From Nocardioides currus (GTDB taxonomy: Bacteria; Actinomycetota; Actinomycetes; Propionibacteriales; Nocardioidaceae): a stretch of 64,000 bases of DNA. The position numbers and the translations under genes are program-made. Below the pieces are notes generated by a model, which saw only the letters and a program-made list of their open reading frames with translations, made no database searches and was not told the DNA's origin. The DNA is taken from the NCBI RefSeq assembly GCF_003057875.1, contig NZ_PYXZ01000012.1, forward strand, positions 62,001 through 126,000, written 5' to 3'. This document shows positions 47,912 through 57,546 of the stretch, piece by piece; within the stretch, counting starts at the first letter, position 1, and every line of letters begins with the position of its first letter.

Positions 47912-49374
47912 GCGAGGGCTCCCGACCGGACCGCGCGGGCGACGAGGTCGACACCGTCCGTGGCGACGACCTCGGCCTCGACGAGGTCGCCCACACGGGG
48001 CTCGACGTCCTCGAGCGTCGTCGTCCCGTCGACCTCCGGCCCCTGGTGCTCGGCTCGGCCCTCGACCACGCCGTTCTCCACGGACTCCACGAGCACGGTG
48101 ACGGTCTCGCCGATGCGCTCCTCGGCGCGCTGCGCGTTGAGCTCCTCCACCAGGGCGGTGACGTGCTCGGTGCGTGCCCGCACCTCGTCGTCGTCGAGCT
48201 TGCCGTCGTACGACGCCGCCTCGGTGCCGTCCTCGTCGGAGTAGCCGAAGACGCCGGTGACGTCCATCCGCGCGGCCTCGAGGAAGTCGCACAGCGTCTG
48301 CAGGTCGTCCTCGGTCTCGCCCGGGAACCCGACGATCACGTTGGACCGCACGCCGGCCAGCGGGCTCAGGGCGCGGATGCGCTCCAGCAGGTCGAGGAAG
48401 CTCTCGGGGTCGCCGAAGCGGCGCATCCGGCGCAGCACGGTCGCGCTGGCGTGCTGGAAGGAGAGGTCGAAGTAGGGCACGACGCCCGGGGTGTCGGCGA
48501 TCGCCTCGATCAGCCCCGGTCGGGTCTCGGCCGGCTGGAGGTAGGACACCCGCACGCGGGCGATCCCGTCGATGGCGGCCAGCTCGGGCAGCATCGTCTC
48601 GAGCAGCCGCAGGTCACCGAGGTCCTTGCCGTAGGACGTGGAGTTCTCGCTGACGAGGAAGAGCTCCTTGATGTCCTGGGTCGCGAGCCACTGCGCCTCC
48701 TGCAGCACGTCGCTGGGGCGGCGGCTCACGAACGAGCCGCGGAAGCTCGGGATGGCGCAGAAGGAGCAGCGGCGGTCACAGCCGCTCGCGAGCTTGAGCG
48801 GGGCCATCGGTCCGGCGTCGAGCCGGCGGCGTACGACGCGGGGACCGGTGGCCGGGGCGCCCCGGCCGATCTCGGAGGTGTCGGCGTGACCGGGCACCGA
48901 GATCGCGGAGGCGTCGCGCTCGACCGGGGAGATCGGCAGCAGGCGACGGCGGTCGGAGGGGGTGTGCGGGTGGTGGGCCTCCCCCGCGACGATCGAGCGG
49001 AGCTTGGCCGCGATGTCGGGGTAGTCGTCGAAGCCGAGGACCGCGTCCGCCTCGGGCAGCGTCTCGGCGAGGTCCTTCCCGTAGCGCTCGGCCAGGCAGC
49101 CCACGGCCACGACCGCCTGCGCCTTGCCGGTCTCCTTGAGGTCGGCCGCCTCGAGCAGCGTGTCGACGGAGTCCTTCTTGGCGGCCTCGACGAAGCCGCA
49201 CGTGTTGACGAGCACGGTGTCGGCGTCCTCCGGCTCCGCGACGAGGACGAAGCCCCCCGCCTCGAGCCGCCCGGCGAGCTCCTCGGAGTCGACCTCGTTG
49301 CGGGCGCAGCCGAGGGTCACCACGGCCACGCTCATCGGTGCCGTCGGGGCAGGTTCAGCAGTAGTAGTCGTCAT
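47908..49374 (-). CDS. rimO: RimO methylthiotransferase
   Basis: This 488-aa radical SAM enzyme methylthiolates Asp88 of ribosomal protein S12. The N-terminal UPF0004 domain has VTLGCARNEVDSEELAG with the first of its three cluster Cys, VNTCGFVEAAK and AVGCLAERYG. The radical-SAM CxxxCxxC is seen in GCDRRCSFCAIPSFRG. A C-terminal TRAM domain closes the protein. The start at 49374 has a GGAGGG ribosome site, whereas an upstream reading of about 550 residues crosses the RodZ-like gene and a terminator and is rejected. It overlaps pgsA at its 3' end. Confidence 0.96.
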   Translation of the reverse strand: MTTTTAEPAPTAPMSVAVVTLGCARNEVDSEELAGRLEAGGFVLVAEPEDADTVLVNTCGFVEAAKKDSVDTLLEAADLKETGKAQAVVAVGCLAERYGKDLAETLPEADAVLGFDDYPDIAAKLRSIVAGEAHHPHTPSDRRRLLPISPVERDASAISVPGHADTSEIGRGAPATGPRVVRRRLDAGPMAPLKLASGCDRRCSFCAIPSFRGSFVSRRPSDVLQEAQWLATQDIKELFLVSENSTSYGKDLGDLRLLETMLPELAAIDGIARVRVSYLQPAETRPGLIEAIADTPGVVPYFDLSFQHASATVLRRMRRFGDPESFLDLLERIRALSPLAGVRSNVIVGFPGETEDDLQTLCDFLEAARMDVTGVFGYSDEDGTEAASYDGKLDDDEVRARTEHVTALVEELNAQRAEERIGETVTVLVESVENGVVEGRAEHQGPEVDGTTTLEDVEPRVGDLVEAEVVATDGVDLVARAVRSGALA

Positions 49375-49448
49375 CGCCCTCCGAGTATGCCGCGTCACGA
49401 CGACCGGGGCCCCTTTGCGACGCGCGTGGGCGTCACCACACACGCCGA

Positions 49449-49477
49449 CGGCCCCGACTCCGTGGGAGTCGGGGCCG
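49449..49477. terminator. Hairpin terminator of the RodZ-like gene
   Basis: A perfect 13-bp stem (CGGCCCCGACTCC / GGAGTCGGGGCCG) with a GTG loop lies 25 nt beyond the RodZ-like stop and upstream of rimO. It shows that rimO-pgsA has its own promoter. Confidence 0.9.
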
Positions 49478-49502
49478 CCAGGGGTGTGGGTACGGCGATG
49501 GG

Positions 49503-51347
49503 TCAGCGAGCGACGTACGTGCCCTGCCCCGCGACGCCCGACTCGCCGATCGGCTTCGCGTCCTGGCCGTCGAGCGCGACCGTGACCGCGCCGTCGGTGG
49601 TCTGCACGCGGACCGGGGGCGCGGCGTCGAGCTCCTTGACGTCGCCGACCGCGAGGTTGCCCTTGAAGACGATCTCGCCGGAGCCGTCGCGCACGACGAG
49701 GTGCGCGCCGCCCGTGGTGGCGGTGAGCACCACCGGCACCGGGTCGCCGAGCGACGCGGAGCCGGCGCCGCCGGGACCGCCCGACCCGTTCAGGACCGGG
49801 GTGGACCCGCGCAGCTCGGGCGGGGCGTCCATCACCAGGCGGGCGATCGACCAGCACAGCACCACGGCCATCACCACGGCGACCAGCAGCGACCAGTTCG
49901 GTCCGCCGCGGGTGCTGCGGATCGAGCCGTTGGCGCCGGTCGCGAGCTCCGCCTCGAAGACGCGTCGCGGGTTGATGTCGGCGTGGGCGTAGCGCTCGTC
50001 GTAGGACGCGAGCAGCGGGGCGATGTCGACGCCGAGCACCCGCGCGAGCGTGCGCAGGTGGCCGCGGGCGTAGAAGTCGCCGCCGCACGGCGCGAAGTCG
50101 TCGACCTCGATCGACTCGATCACGTGCGGACGGATGCGAGTGCGGTCGGCCAGCTTGTCGACGCTCAGGCCCAGGCGCGTGCGCGCAGCCGCGAGCTCCG
50201 GCCCGACGACCGGGTCCGCTGCGGGCTCGACCTCGAAGTCGTCGAGGACGATCGGGTCGACCGCCTCGCCGGCTCGTGCGATCGGGCGCACGCGGTCGCC
50301 CCACAGCTGGGTGTCCTCGACCAGGCTGACACTGCCCGGACGGCGCAGCTCGCGACCCTCCAGCTCGGCGTCGTCGACCGGGAGGTCGATACGGGCCTCG
50401 CTGCGACGACCGGCGCTCGACTCGCGCAGTGGCGCCGGGGTCGCACTCGCCGTGACGGGCGGCAGCGGCAGGTCGACCGGGTCCATGGCCCCGGTCTCGT
50501 CGAGGTCGTCGTAGGGGTCGGCCTCGTCCGGGTCGAGCTCGTCCAGGTCGTCGGAGGAGTCGGCCTCGTCCTCGACCCGGCGCTGGGGTGCCAGTGCGGC
50601 GAGCTTGGCGATCCCGACGGCGAGCAGTGGGCGCGGGTCGCGCAGCGAGGGACGGGCGTGGGGCGCGTCGTCGGCCTCGTCGTGCGGGTCGTCGACGGCG
50701 TCCTCGACGGACGAGTCGTCGGCGTCGAGGGGAGCCTCGTCGTCGGCGGCCTCGGTCGGGTCGATCACGACGACGTCGCCGGCCAGCCCGGCGACCCGCT
50801 CGAGCGCGGCGGGCAGGTCGTCGCCGGCGCCGACCACGTGCGTCGCCAGCCCGAGGGGTACGGCGAAGGGTGCGCCGTACAACCTGGTCGCGAGCGCGGC
50901 CTGGCGCCGACCGGAGGCGTCGAGCTCGGCGAGCAGCTTCTCCTCGTTGTGCGCGCTGATCACCAGGCGGCCGTCGCGCAGGACCCCGCGCCGCGGCGTG
51001 TGCTCGACGTGCTCGACCGCGGTCCACGGCAGCCCCCGCCAGGTGCGACCGAGGCGGATCCGCACGCCCTGCGCGTCGGCGACGAGCAGCGGGGTGCGCG
51101 CGTCGAGGAAGGTGAGCAACCAGTAGCCGCCGAGCAGCCCCATGACCGTCGCCAGCATCCAGTCCAGTGCGCCCCCGTCGCCGACCGCGCGGGCGAGGTA
51201 GGCGATGGCGACCGCCGAGGCGACCACGCCGACGCCGGCGGCCAGGCCGGCGTTGCGGCGGACCTCGATCGCGTCCGGGGCGAGCGAGAGAGACTCCCCC
51301 GACTGCGACTCCTCGACCTCGACGTCGAGCTGTTCGGCTGCACCCAT
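49503..51347 (-). CDS. RodZ-like HTH protein with N-terminal membrane/PH-like extension
   Basis: This 614-aa protein has an unusual layout. Residues about 35-80 hold two hydrophobic spans, and about 85-160 is a bacterial PH-like domain (VRIRLGRTWRGLPWTAV). A long acidic linker (about 200-280) and a Ser/Arg region follow. A RodZ-type HTH (LAAARTRLGLSVDKLADR, about 410-440) comes next, with a TM near 510-530 and a DUF4115-like C-terminal domain. RodZ links the cytoskeleton to the elongation machinery; ordinary homologues lack the N-terminal part. The ATG overlaps the ftsK stop by one base (TGATG), so the two are coupled. Confidence 0.88.
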   Translation of the reverse strand: MGAAEQLDVEVEESQSGESLSLAPDAIEVRRNAGLAAGVGVVASAVAIAYLARAVGDGGALDWMLATVMGLLGGYWLLTFLDARTPLLVADAQGVRIRLGRTWRGLPWTAVEHVEHTPRRGVLRDGRLVISAHNEEKLLAELDASGRRQAALATRLYGAPFAVPLGLATHVVGAGDDLPAALERVAGLAGDVVVIDPTEAADDEAPLDADDSSVEDAVDDPHDEADDAPHARPSLRDPRPLLAVGIAKLAALAPQRRVEDEADSSDDLDELDPDEADPYDDLDETGAMDPVDLPLPPVTASATPAPLRESSAGRRSEARIDLPVDDAELEGRELRRPGSVSLVEDTQLWGDRVRPIARAGEAVDPIVLDDFEVEPAADPVVGPELAAARTRLGLSVDKLADRTRIRPHVIESIEVDDFAPCGGDFYARGHLRTLARVLGVDIAPLLASYDERYAHADINPRRVFEAELATGANGSIRSTRGGPNWSLLVAVVMAVVLCWSIARLVMDAPPELRGSTPVLNGSGGPGGAGSASLGDPVPVVLTATTGGAHLVVRDGSGEIVFKGNLAVGDVKELDAAPPVRVQTTDGAVTVALDGQDAKPIGESGVAGQGTYVAR

Positions 51348-53998
51348 CACGCGTCCCCCTCCAGAGTGGCGATCACTGCGTCGATCTCGTCCGGCTTCAC
51401 CAGCACGTCGCGCGCCTTGGAACCCTCGCTGGGCCCCACCACGCCACGGCTCTCCATGATGTCCATCAGTCGGCCGGCCTTGGCGAAGCCGACCCGGAGC
51501 TTGCGCTGCAGCATCGAGGTCGACCCGAACTGTGTGGAGACGACCAGCTCGATCGCCTGCACCACCAGCTCCATGTCGTCGCCGATGTCGTCGTCGATCT
51601 CCCGCTTGGCCGCCTGCGGCGCGGTGACGTCGTCGACGTACGTCGGCTCGAGCTGCGTCTTGCAGTGCGCGACGACCTGGTGGATCTCGGCCTCGGTCAC
51701 CCACGACCCCTGCACACGCACGGGCTTGCTGGCTCCCATGGGCAGGAACAGCCCGTCACCCTGGCCGACCAGCTTCTCGGCGCCGGGCTGGTCGAGGATG
51801 ACGCGGCTGTCGCCCAGCGAGCTGGTCGCGAAGGCGAGCCGCGAGGGCACGTTGGCCTTGATCAGGCCGGTGACCACGTCGACCGAGGGTCGCTGCGTCG
51901 CGAGGACCAGGTGGATGCCGGCCGCGCGGGCGAGCTGGGTGATGCGCACGACCGAGTCCTCGACGTCGCGCGGGGCGACCATCATCAGGTCGGCGAGCTC
52001 GTCGACGATCACCAGGAGGTAGGGGTACGGCGACAGCGTGCGTTCGCTGCCCGGGGGCACCTCGACCTTGCCGGCGCGCACCGCCTTGTTGAAGTCGTCG
52101 ATGTGGCGGAAGCCGAAGTTGGCCAGGTCGTCGTAGCGCATGTCCATCTCGCGCACGACCCAGGCGAGGGCCTCGGCAGCCTTCTTCGGGTTGGTGATGA
52201 TCGGCGTGATCAGGTGCGGCACGCCCTCGTAGGCGTTCAGCTCCACCCGCTTCGGGTCGACCATGATCATCCGCACCTCGTCGGGCGTGGAGCGCATCAG
52301 GATCGAGGTGATGAGCGAGTTGATGAACGACGACTTGCCCGAGCCCGTGGCGCCGGCGACGAGCAGGTGCGGCATCTTCGCCATGTTGGCGACGACGAAG
52401 CCGCCCTCCACGTCCTTCCCGAGACCGGCCACCATCGGGTGGTGGTCGGAGCGCGCGGTGTTGGAGCGGAGCACGTCGCCGAGGGAGACGATCTCCTTGT
52501 CCGTGTTGGGGATCTCGACGCCGATCGCGGACTTGCCGGGGATCGGGCTGAGGATCCGCACGTCGGCCGAGGCGACGGCGTAGGCGATGTTCTTCGACAA
52601 CGCCGTGACCTTCTCGACCTTCACCGCGGGGCCGAGCTCGACCTCGTAGCGGGTGACCGTGGGCCCGCGGGTGTAGCCGGTGACCGTGGCGTCGATGTTG
52701 AACTCGTCCATCACCTGCATCAGCCGCTCGACGACGGCGTCGCTGGCCTTGGACCGGGCCTTGTGGACCGACCCGGGCTTGAGCACCTCGTTGGCCGGCA
52801 GTGAGTAGGTGATGTCGCCGGACAGCGCGAGCTGCTCGACGCGCTGGGGAAGCGGGGTGTGGGGCGGGGGCACCAGCTCGGCGGAGGTGCCGGGGGCGCC
52901 CGGGGCGTCCGGCTCGACGACCGGGGTGACCTCGGTCGGGGCGTCGGCGAAGAGGTCGATGCCGAGGTCGACGCTGTCGTCGGTCGCGTCGACGTCCTTC
53001 TTCTTGCGCCGCCTCTTCAGCTCGCGGTCGCTGAGCACCGGGCTGTCGTAGGCGGGGTCGCCCATCTCCGGGTCGACCTCGTCGTCGAGCATGCTGCGAC
53101 GACGGGTGCGCATCGGCGTGGTCGCGTCCTCGGCGGGCTTCTCGACCGCGGACGTGCGACCGAGCAGCTGGTCGCGGGTCGCGGCCAGCTTGGTCGGGAT
53201 CTGGTAGACCGGCGTGGCGGTGATGATGAGGACGCCGAACAGGGCGAGCAGCGCGAGCACCGGCACCACGACGTACGCCGTGCGGAGCAGGTCGAGCAGC
53301 AGGCTCGAGATCACGAAGCCGACGGCACCGCCGGCCTGCTGGAGCTCGGAGGCGTCCCCGAGCTCGGGCTGCGGGTTGCCGTTGGCGATGTGCACGATGC
53401 CGAGCAGGCCGAGGGCGAACGCGGACCAGCCGATGACCTGGCGCCCGACGGGGCCGTTGTGCTCGGGGTCGCGCAGCGTGCGCCAGCCGGCGTAGAGGAC
53501 GAAGAACGGCACCAGCCAGCCGACCTTGCCGACGGCGCCGGCGGTCATCTGACGCATGAACTCCATGACACCGCCGGGCAGCTGCCACCACACGGCCGCG
53601 GCGATGACCATCGCGAGGCCGATCAGGAACAGCCCGGCTCCGTCGCGGCGGTGCTCCGGCTCGAGGTCGCGGGCCGACTGCCCGATCGAGCGGATGACCG
53701 CGCCGATGGCGTGCGCGATGCCGAGCCACACCGAGGCGACGGCGCGACCGAGCGCGCCGAACGTGCGGGCGACCGGACCGGGTCCGTTGCGTACGGCGCG
53801 GGGCGCGGGCCGCTTCGCCGGGGTGCGCGAGCGACCCCGGGCGGCCGAGCCGCGCGCGGGCGCGGACTTGCCGCGCGCCGGCCGCGTGGTCGGTCGCTTG
53901 CTGGACTTGGTCGGGGTACCCCGGGTCCGGGCGCTCGTGCTCGTCTTGGACGTGCTGGAGCTCCGCGAACCCGGCGGGGAAGACGTACGGGTCGCCAT
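51347..53998 (-). CDS. ftsK: DNA translocase FtsK/SpoIIIE
   Basis: This 883-aa chromosome-segregation translocase has a disordered basic N-terminus rich in Ser/Thr/Arg (1-85). Four TM spans follow (about 120-260), then an acidic/basic linker. The RecA-like motor has Walker A VAGATGSGKS (about residues 547-556) and Walker B LLVIVDELADLM. The C-terminal gamma winged helix (about 815-880) reads KOPS-like DNA signals. Length and domain order are typical. It begins at ATG 53998, about 230 bp from the divergent M4 protease. It is the head of the ftsK-RodZ-like unit. Confidence 0.97.
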   Translation of the reverse strand: MATRTSSPPGSRSSSTSKTSTSARTRGTPTKSSKRPTTRPARGKSAPARGSAARGRSRTPAKRPAPRAVRNGPGPVARTFGALGRAVASVWLGIAHAIGAVIRSIGQSARDLEPEHRRDGAGLFLIGLAMVIAAAVWWQLPGGVMEFMRQMTAGAVGKVGWLVPFFVLYAGWRTLRDPEHNGPVGRQVIGWSAFALGLLGIVHIANGNPQPELGDASELQQAGGAVGFVISSLLLDLLRTAYVVVPVLALLALFGVLIITATPVYQIPTKLAATRDQLLGRTSAVEKPAEDATTPMRTRRRSMLDDEVDPEMGDPAYDSPVLSDRELKRRRKKKDVDATDDSVDLGIDLFADAPTEVTPVVEPDAPGAPGTSAELVPPPHTPLPQRVEQLALSGDITYSLPANEVLKPGSVHKARSKASDAVVERLMQVMDEFNIDATVTGYTRGPTVTRYEVELGPAVKVEKVTALSKNIAYAVASADVRILSPIPGKSAIGVEIPNTDKEIVSLGDVLRSNTARSDHHPMVAGLGKDVEGGFVVANMAKMPHLLVAGATGSGKSSFINSLITSILMRSTPDEVRMIMVDPKRVELNAYEGVPHLITPIITNPKKAAEALAWVVREMDMRYDDLANFGFRHIDDFNKAVRAGKVEVPPGSERTLSPYPYLLVIVDELADLMMVAPRDVEDSVVRITQLARAAGIHLVLATQRPSVDVVTGLIKANVPSRLAFATSSLGDSRVILDQPGAEKLVGQGDGLFLPMGASKPVRVQGSWVTEAEIHQVVAHCKTQLEPTYVDDVTAPQAAKREIDDDIGDDMELVVQAIELVVSTQFGSTSMLQRKLRVGFAKAGRLMDIMESRGVVGPSEGSKARDVLVKPDEIDAVIATLEGDA

Positions 53999-54138
53999 GG
54001 TCCGACCCTAGTTCACGAGTCACACCAGCCCCATGCATCACAGGAGCGTGTCGGGGCCCCATCCCCGGTGCGAGCGGTGGTCCGAGCGGACGAGTTGCGG
54101 CGAAACGCAGGTGTTACACGAAACCCTCCGCGGGGGTC

Positions 54139-54167
54139 TTCCGGTGACACGCATTGCTACTTAGGGT
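54139..54167 (+). promoter_or_regulatory. Possible promoter of the M4 protease gene
   Basis: TTCCGG (54139-54144), a 17-nt spacer and TAGGGT (54162-54167) resemble an actinobacterial -35/-10 pair with a weak -35. Predicted transcription start is about 50 nt upstream of the GTG start codon. Confidence 0.35.
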
Positions 54168-54224
54168 GTCGCAGGTCACCCTGCCGCTCGGGCGGGGTCG
54201 GCATTCACTTTGGAGGAAGAAATA

Positions 54225-57200
54225 GTGAAGTTCCTCAGGCAGGGGATCGCCCTGGCCGTCGTGGGAGCGGGCCTCGCGGCCATCCCAGCGATGCAGATAC
54301 AGGCACAGGCGGCAGAGCCGTCGCTCGTGCAGCAGATGAAGGGCCAGGCGCAGGGCGCGGTCGCGTTCAGCACCAACTCGGCCACCGGCAAGATCGGCTT
54401 CGCCCGCACCCAGGGCGACCTGATGCCCGGCACGAGCGCCACCGACCGCGCCGGCGCCGTCGCCAAGGCGGACGCCTACCTCGCGAAGTACGCCACCGCC
54501 TTCGGTGCGCGCGCCGACGAGCTCGTCCGCTCGAAGGTGGCCGACAACGGGCAGGGCTTCACGGTCGACTACACCCAGGAGTACAAGGGTGTCCCGGTCT
54601 TCGGCTCCCTGATCCGGACCCACTTCGACGCCCGGGGCGACCTGACCTCGGTCAACGGCTACGCAGCGCCGGCGCTCGACCTCGCGGTCACGCCGCGGCT
54701 GAGCGAGTCCGAGGCCGCGCAGGCCGCTCTCGCGCAGGTCCGCAAGTCCCCGCCCACCACCGAGGAGGGCGCCCCCGCCGACCTCACGGGCATCAAGGCC
54801 AAGGACATCGAGCTCACGATCTACCGCTCGGGCCTGACCCGCGGGATCGAAGGATCCTCGAACCTCGCCTACAAGGTCGAGGTCACCAACGGCGCCAACG
54901 TCCGCGACATCGTCATCCTCCACGCCAACGCACCCAAGGTGCTCAACCGCTGGAGCATGATCACCGAGGCGCTCGACCGGGTGCTGAACACCTGGACCGG
55001 TCCCTCGACGCTCCCGCCCGGCGGCAACCCGAACCAGTGGGCCAAGGTCTGGGAGGAGGGCCAGCCCCTCCCTGCCGACCAGGACCAGAAGAACCTGATC
55101 GCCTCGACGGGTGAGTCCTACTGGCTCTTCGCCAACGCGTTCGGTCGCGACTCGTTCGACGGCCAGGGCGCGCAGATGGACGTGCGGCACAACCGCCCGA
55201 TCACCCAGACCAGCGGCTGCCCCAACGCGTCGTGGAACGGCTCCTACACCAGCTACTGCAACGGTGTGTACGCCGACGACGTCGTGTCCCACGAGTGGGG
55301 TCACGCCTACACCGAGTACACCTCCGGCCTGATCTACCAGTGGCAGTCGGGCGCGCTCAACGAGTCCTACTCCGACGTCTGGGGCGAGACCCTCGACCTC
55401 ATCAACGACCGCGAGGACGAGGGCGAGGTCTTCGCTCCCCGTGTCGACGGCGAGTGCTCGAAGTACACCCGTGGCGCCATCGGCGCGACGATCAACAGCC
55501 CCGCCGCCGTGGCCGGCCCGTGTGCCGGTGCCGTCGCGGCTTCGTTCGGCCCGGTCTTCGACTCCGCCGGCGTGACCGCCGACGTGCTCGTCGCGACCGA
55601 CGAGGCCAACACGACCGGTCCCACGACCACCGACGGTTGCACCCCGTTCACCAACGCGGCCGGTGCCTTCGACGGCAAGTGGGCCTACGTCGACCGCGGC
55701 ACGTGCGGCTTCCTGGCCAAGATCCAGAACGCGGAGGCTGCGGGCGCCGACGGCATCGTGGTGGGCAACTCCACCACCGGTGCCATGGGCTCGATCTCTG
55801 CCGACTCGGACCTCTACGGCCTGATGGTCACCAACGCGGACGGCGCGAAGATCAAGTCGGCCGGCGAGGTGAACATGACCGTCAAGGACGTCGACACCGC
55901 GACCAAGACGGACTCGCACCGCTGGCTGATCGGTGAGAAGTCGCCGGCCTTCGGTGGAGCCATCCGCGACATGTGGAACCCGACCTGCTACGGCGACCCG
56001 GGCAAGGTCTCGGACGCCGAGTACTACTGCGGCTTCGAGGACCAGGGCGGTGTGCACGGCAACTCCGGCGTGCCCAACCACCTCTACGCCCTGGCCGTCG
56101 ACGGCGGGAACTTCAACGGCCAGACCGTCACCGGTCTCGGTCTCGACAAGGCGGCCGCCATCTGGTTCCGCACCCAGTCGCAGTACCTCACCCCGGCCTC
56201 GGACTTCCCCGACATGGGCGAGTCCCTGCTGGCGTCGTGCAGCGACCTGGTGGGCCAGACGATCCTGAAGCTGGACGTGTCGGCCGACGCCGACCCGCAG
56301 CTGGCCGACCGCATCACCGCGGCCGACTGCACCAGCCTCGGCAAGGCGATCGTGGCGACGGGGATGAACGACAACGCCATCGAGCTGTGCGACTACCAGC
56401 CCATGCTCGACCCCAACGCCCCGTCGGCGTGTGGTGACGGCTTCACGACCACGACCGTCTGGTCCGAGGACTTCGAGGACGGTCTGGCCGGCTGGGGCAC
56501 CGACGAGGAGCTCGCCGACCTCGGCGACTACCAGGGCGGCTTCGGCGCCCCGTGGGAGTCCGGCACGGTTGCCGGTCACACCAGCAAGGTCGCCTTCGGT
56601 CCGGCTCCGGCCCTCGGTGACTGCAGCGGTGATGGCGAGAACGACTTCTCCAGTCGCGACTCGATCATCAGCCCCGAGGTGACGGTGCCCAGCGCCGGCA
56701 CCAACCCGCTGCTCTCGTTCGACCACTCGATGGCGACCGAGGTCGGCTACGACGGTGGCACCGTGCAGTTTAGCAAGAACGGCTCGGACTTCGCGGTCGT
56801 GCCCGCTTCGGCGTACGTCTTCAACGGTCCGGACGAGATCGCGTCGCTGGCTGACGGCAACTCCAACCCGCTCGCGGGCCTGGACGGCTTCACCGGCACC
56901 GACGAGGGTCAGAACAAGGGCAGCTGGGGCCAGTCCCAGGTGTCGCTGACCGCACTCGGTGCTGCTGCCGGGGACAAGCTGAAGTTCCGCTTCGACATCG
57001 GTCGCGACGGTTGCGGCGGCGTCATCGGCTGGAACGTGGACGACGTGAAGGTGACCGTGTGCTCGGCGACGCCGACCACCACGCCGACGCCGACCACCAC
57101 GCCCACGCCGACCACCACGCCGACGCCGACCACCACGCCGACGCCGACCACCACGCCGACGCCGACCACCACGCCGACGCCCGAGCCGGGCAAGGCGGAG

Positions 57201-57479
57201 ACCACGACCAAGGTCAAGCTGAAGCCGACCAAGGTCGAGCAGGGTGGGAAGTACAAGCTCATCGTCACCGTGAAGTCGGACGACGACGAGGTCACCGGCA
57301 AGGTGAAGGTGCTGCTCGACGGCAAGAAGCTCGACACGGCCAAGCTGAAGGACGGCCGCGCCGTGTGGAAGCTGAAGGCCAACCTCAAGCCGGGCAAGCA
57401 CAAGTTCGTCGCGAAGTACCTCGGTAGCGACGACTTCAAGCGGAGCTCGGACGACGCGAGGTTGCGCGTCGTGCGCTGA
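54225..57479 (+). CDS. Secreted M4-family metalloprotease with PA insertion and Ig-like tail
   Basis: This 1084-aa exported protease is read from GTG 54225, with a GGAGGAAG ribosome site. After the signal peptide (cleaved near residue 30, QAQAA) a propeptide region spans about 30-250. The zinc site is HEWGH (356-360) with third ligand Glu380 in SGALNESYSDVWGE, as in thermolysin. A protease-associated domain (about 430-550) is inserted before the C-terminal M4 subdomain. That subdomain has GNSGVPNHLYALAVDGG, where the His stabilises the transition state. A jelly-roll-like domain, a TPTPTT linker and an Ig-like tail follow. It likely feeds on extracellular protein. Confidence 0.93.
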   Translation: MKFLRQGIALAVVGAGLAAIPAMQIQAQAAEPSLVQQMKGQAQGAVAFSTNSATGKIGFARTQGDLMPGTSATDRAGAVAKADAYLAKYATAFGARADELVRSKVADNGQGFTVDYTQEYKGVPVFGSLIRTHFDARGDLTSVNGYAAPALDLAVTPRLSESEAAQAALAQVRKSPPTTEEGAPADLTGIKAKDIELTIYRSGLTRGIEGSSNLAYKVEVTNGANVRDIVILHANAPKVLNRWSMITEALDRVLNTWTGPSTLPPGGNPNQWAKVWEEGQPLPADQDQKNLIASTGESYWLFANAFGRDSFDGQGAQMDVRHNRPITQTSGCPNASWNGSYTSYCNGVYADDVVSHEWGHAYTEYTSGLIYQWQSGALNESYSDVWGETLDLINDREDEGEVFAPRVDGECSKYTRGAIGATINSPAAVAGPCAGAVAASFGPVFDSAGVTADVLVATDEANTTGPTTTDGCTPFTNAAGAFDGKWAYVDRGTCGFLAKIQNAEAAGADGIVVGNSTTGAMGSISADSDLYGLMVTNADGAKIKSAGEVNMTVKDVDTATKTDSHRWLIGEKSPAFGGAIRDMWNPTCYGDPGKVSDAEYYCGFEDQGGVHGNSGVPNHLYALAVDGGNFNGQTVTGLGLDKAAAIWFRTQSQYLTPASDFPDMGESLLASCSDLVGQTILKLDVSADADPQLADRITAADCTSLGKAIVATGMNDNAIELCDYQPMLDPNAPSACGDGFTTTTVWSEDFEDGLAGWGTDEELADLGDYQGGFGAPWESGTVAGHTSKVAFGPAPALGDCSGDGENDFSSRDSIISPEVTVPSAGTNPLLSFDHSMATEVGYDGGTVQFSKNGSDFAVVPASAYVFNGPDEIASLADGNSNPLAGLDGFTGTDEGQNKGSWGQSQVSLTALGAAAGDKLKFRFDIGRDGCGGVIGWNVDDVKVTVCSATPTTTPTPTTTPTPTTTPTPTTTPTPTTTPTPTTTPTPEPGKAETTTKVKLKPTKVEQGGKYKLIVTVKSDDDEVTGKVKVLLDGKKLDTAKLKDGRAVWKLKANLKPGKHKFVAKYLGSDDFKRSSDDARLRVVR
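57069..57176 (+). repeat. 18-bp tandem repeat encoding the TPTPTT linker
   Basis: Six head-to-tail 18-bp units of the type ACGCCGACCACCACGCCG run within the M4 protease gene, with a seventh partial unit. Units differ by single bases. It codes for a flexible Thr/Pro linker between the jelly-roll and Ig-like domains and is prone to copy-number change. Confidence 0.95.
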
Positions 57480-57503
57480 TCCACCCGCAGCACAGCACCA
57501 CAT

Positions 57504-57534
57504 CGAGGGCCCCGGCACTGCGCCGGGGCCCTCG
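57504..57534. terminator. Hairpin terminator of the M4 protease gene
   Basis: CGAGGGCCCCGGC and GCCGGGGCCCTCG pair perfectly (13 bp) around ACTGC, followed by TTGCGT. It lies 24 nt after the protease stop. Confidence 0.92.
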
Positions 57535-57546
57535 TTGCGTCCGCCG

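Noticed and set aside
49375..51027. N-terminal extension of rimO by about 550 codons
   Set aside because: It would pass through a 13-bp terminator and the RodZ-like gene. RimO starts correctly at 49374 with a ribosome site.
54174..54184. GGTCACCCTGC as a PHO-box half upstream of the M4 protease
   Set aside because: Only one 11-mer with 9/11 matches and no adjacent repeat.
57069..57176. Minisatellite outside coding sequence
   Set aside because: The repeat keeps frame and encodes a protein linker within the M4 protease.
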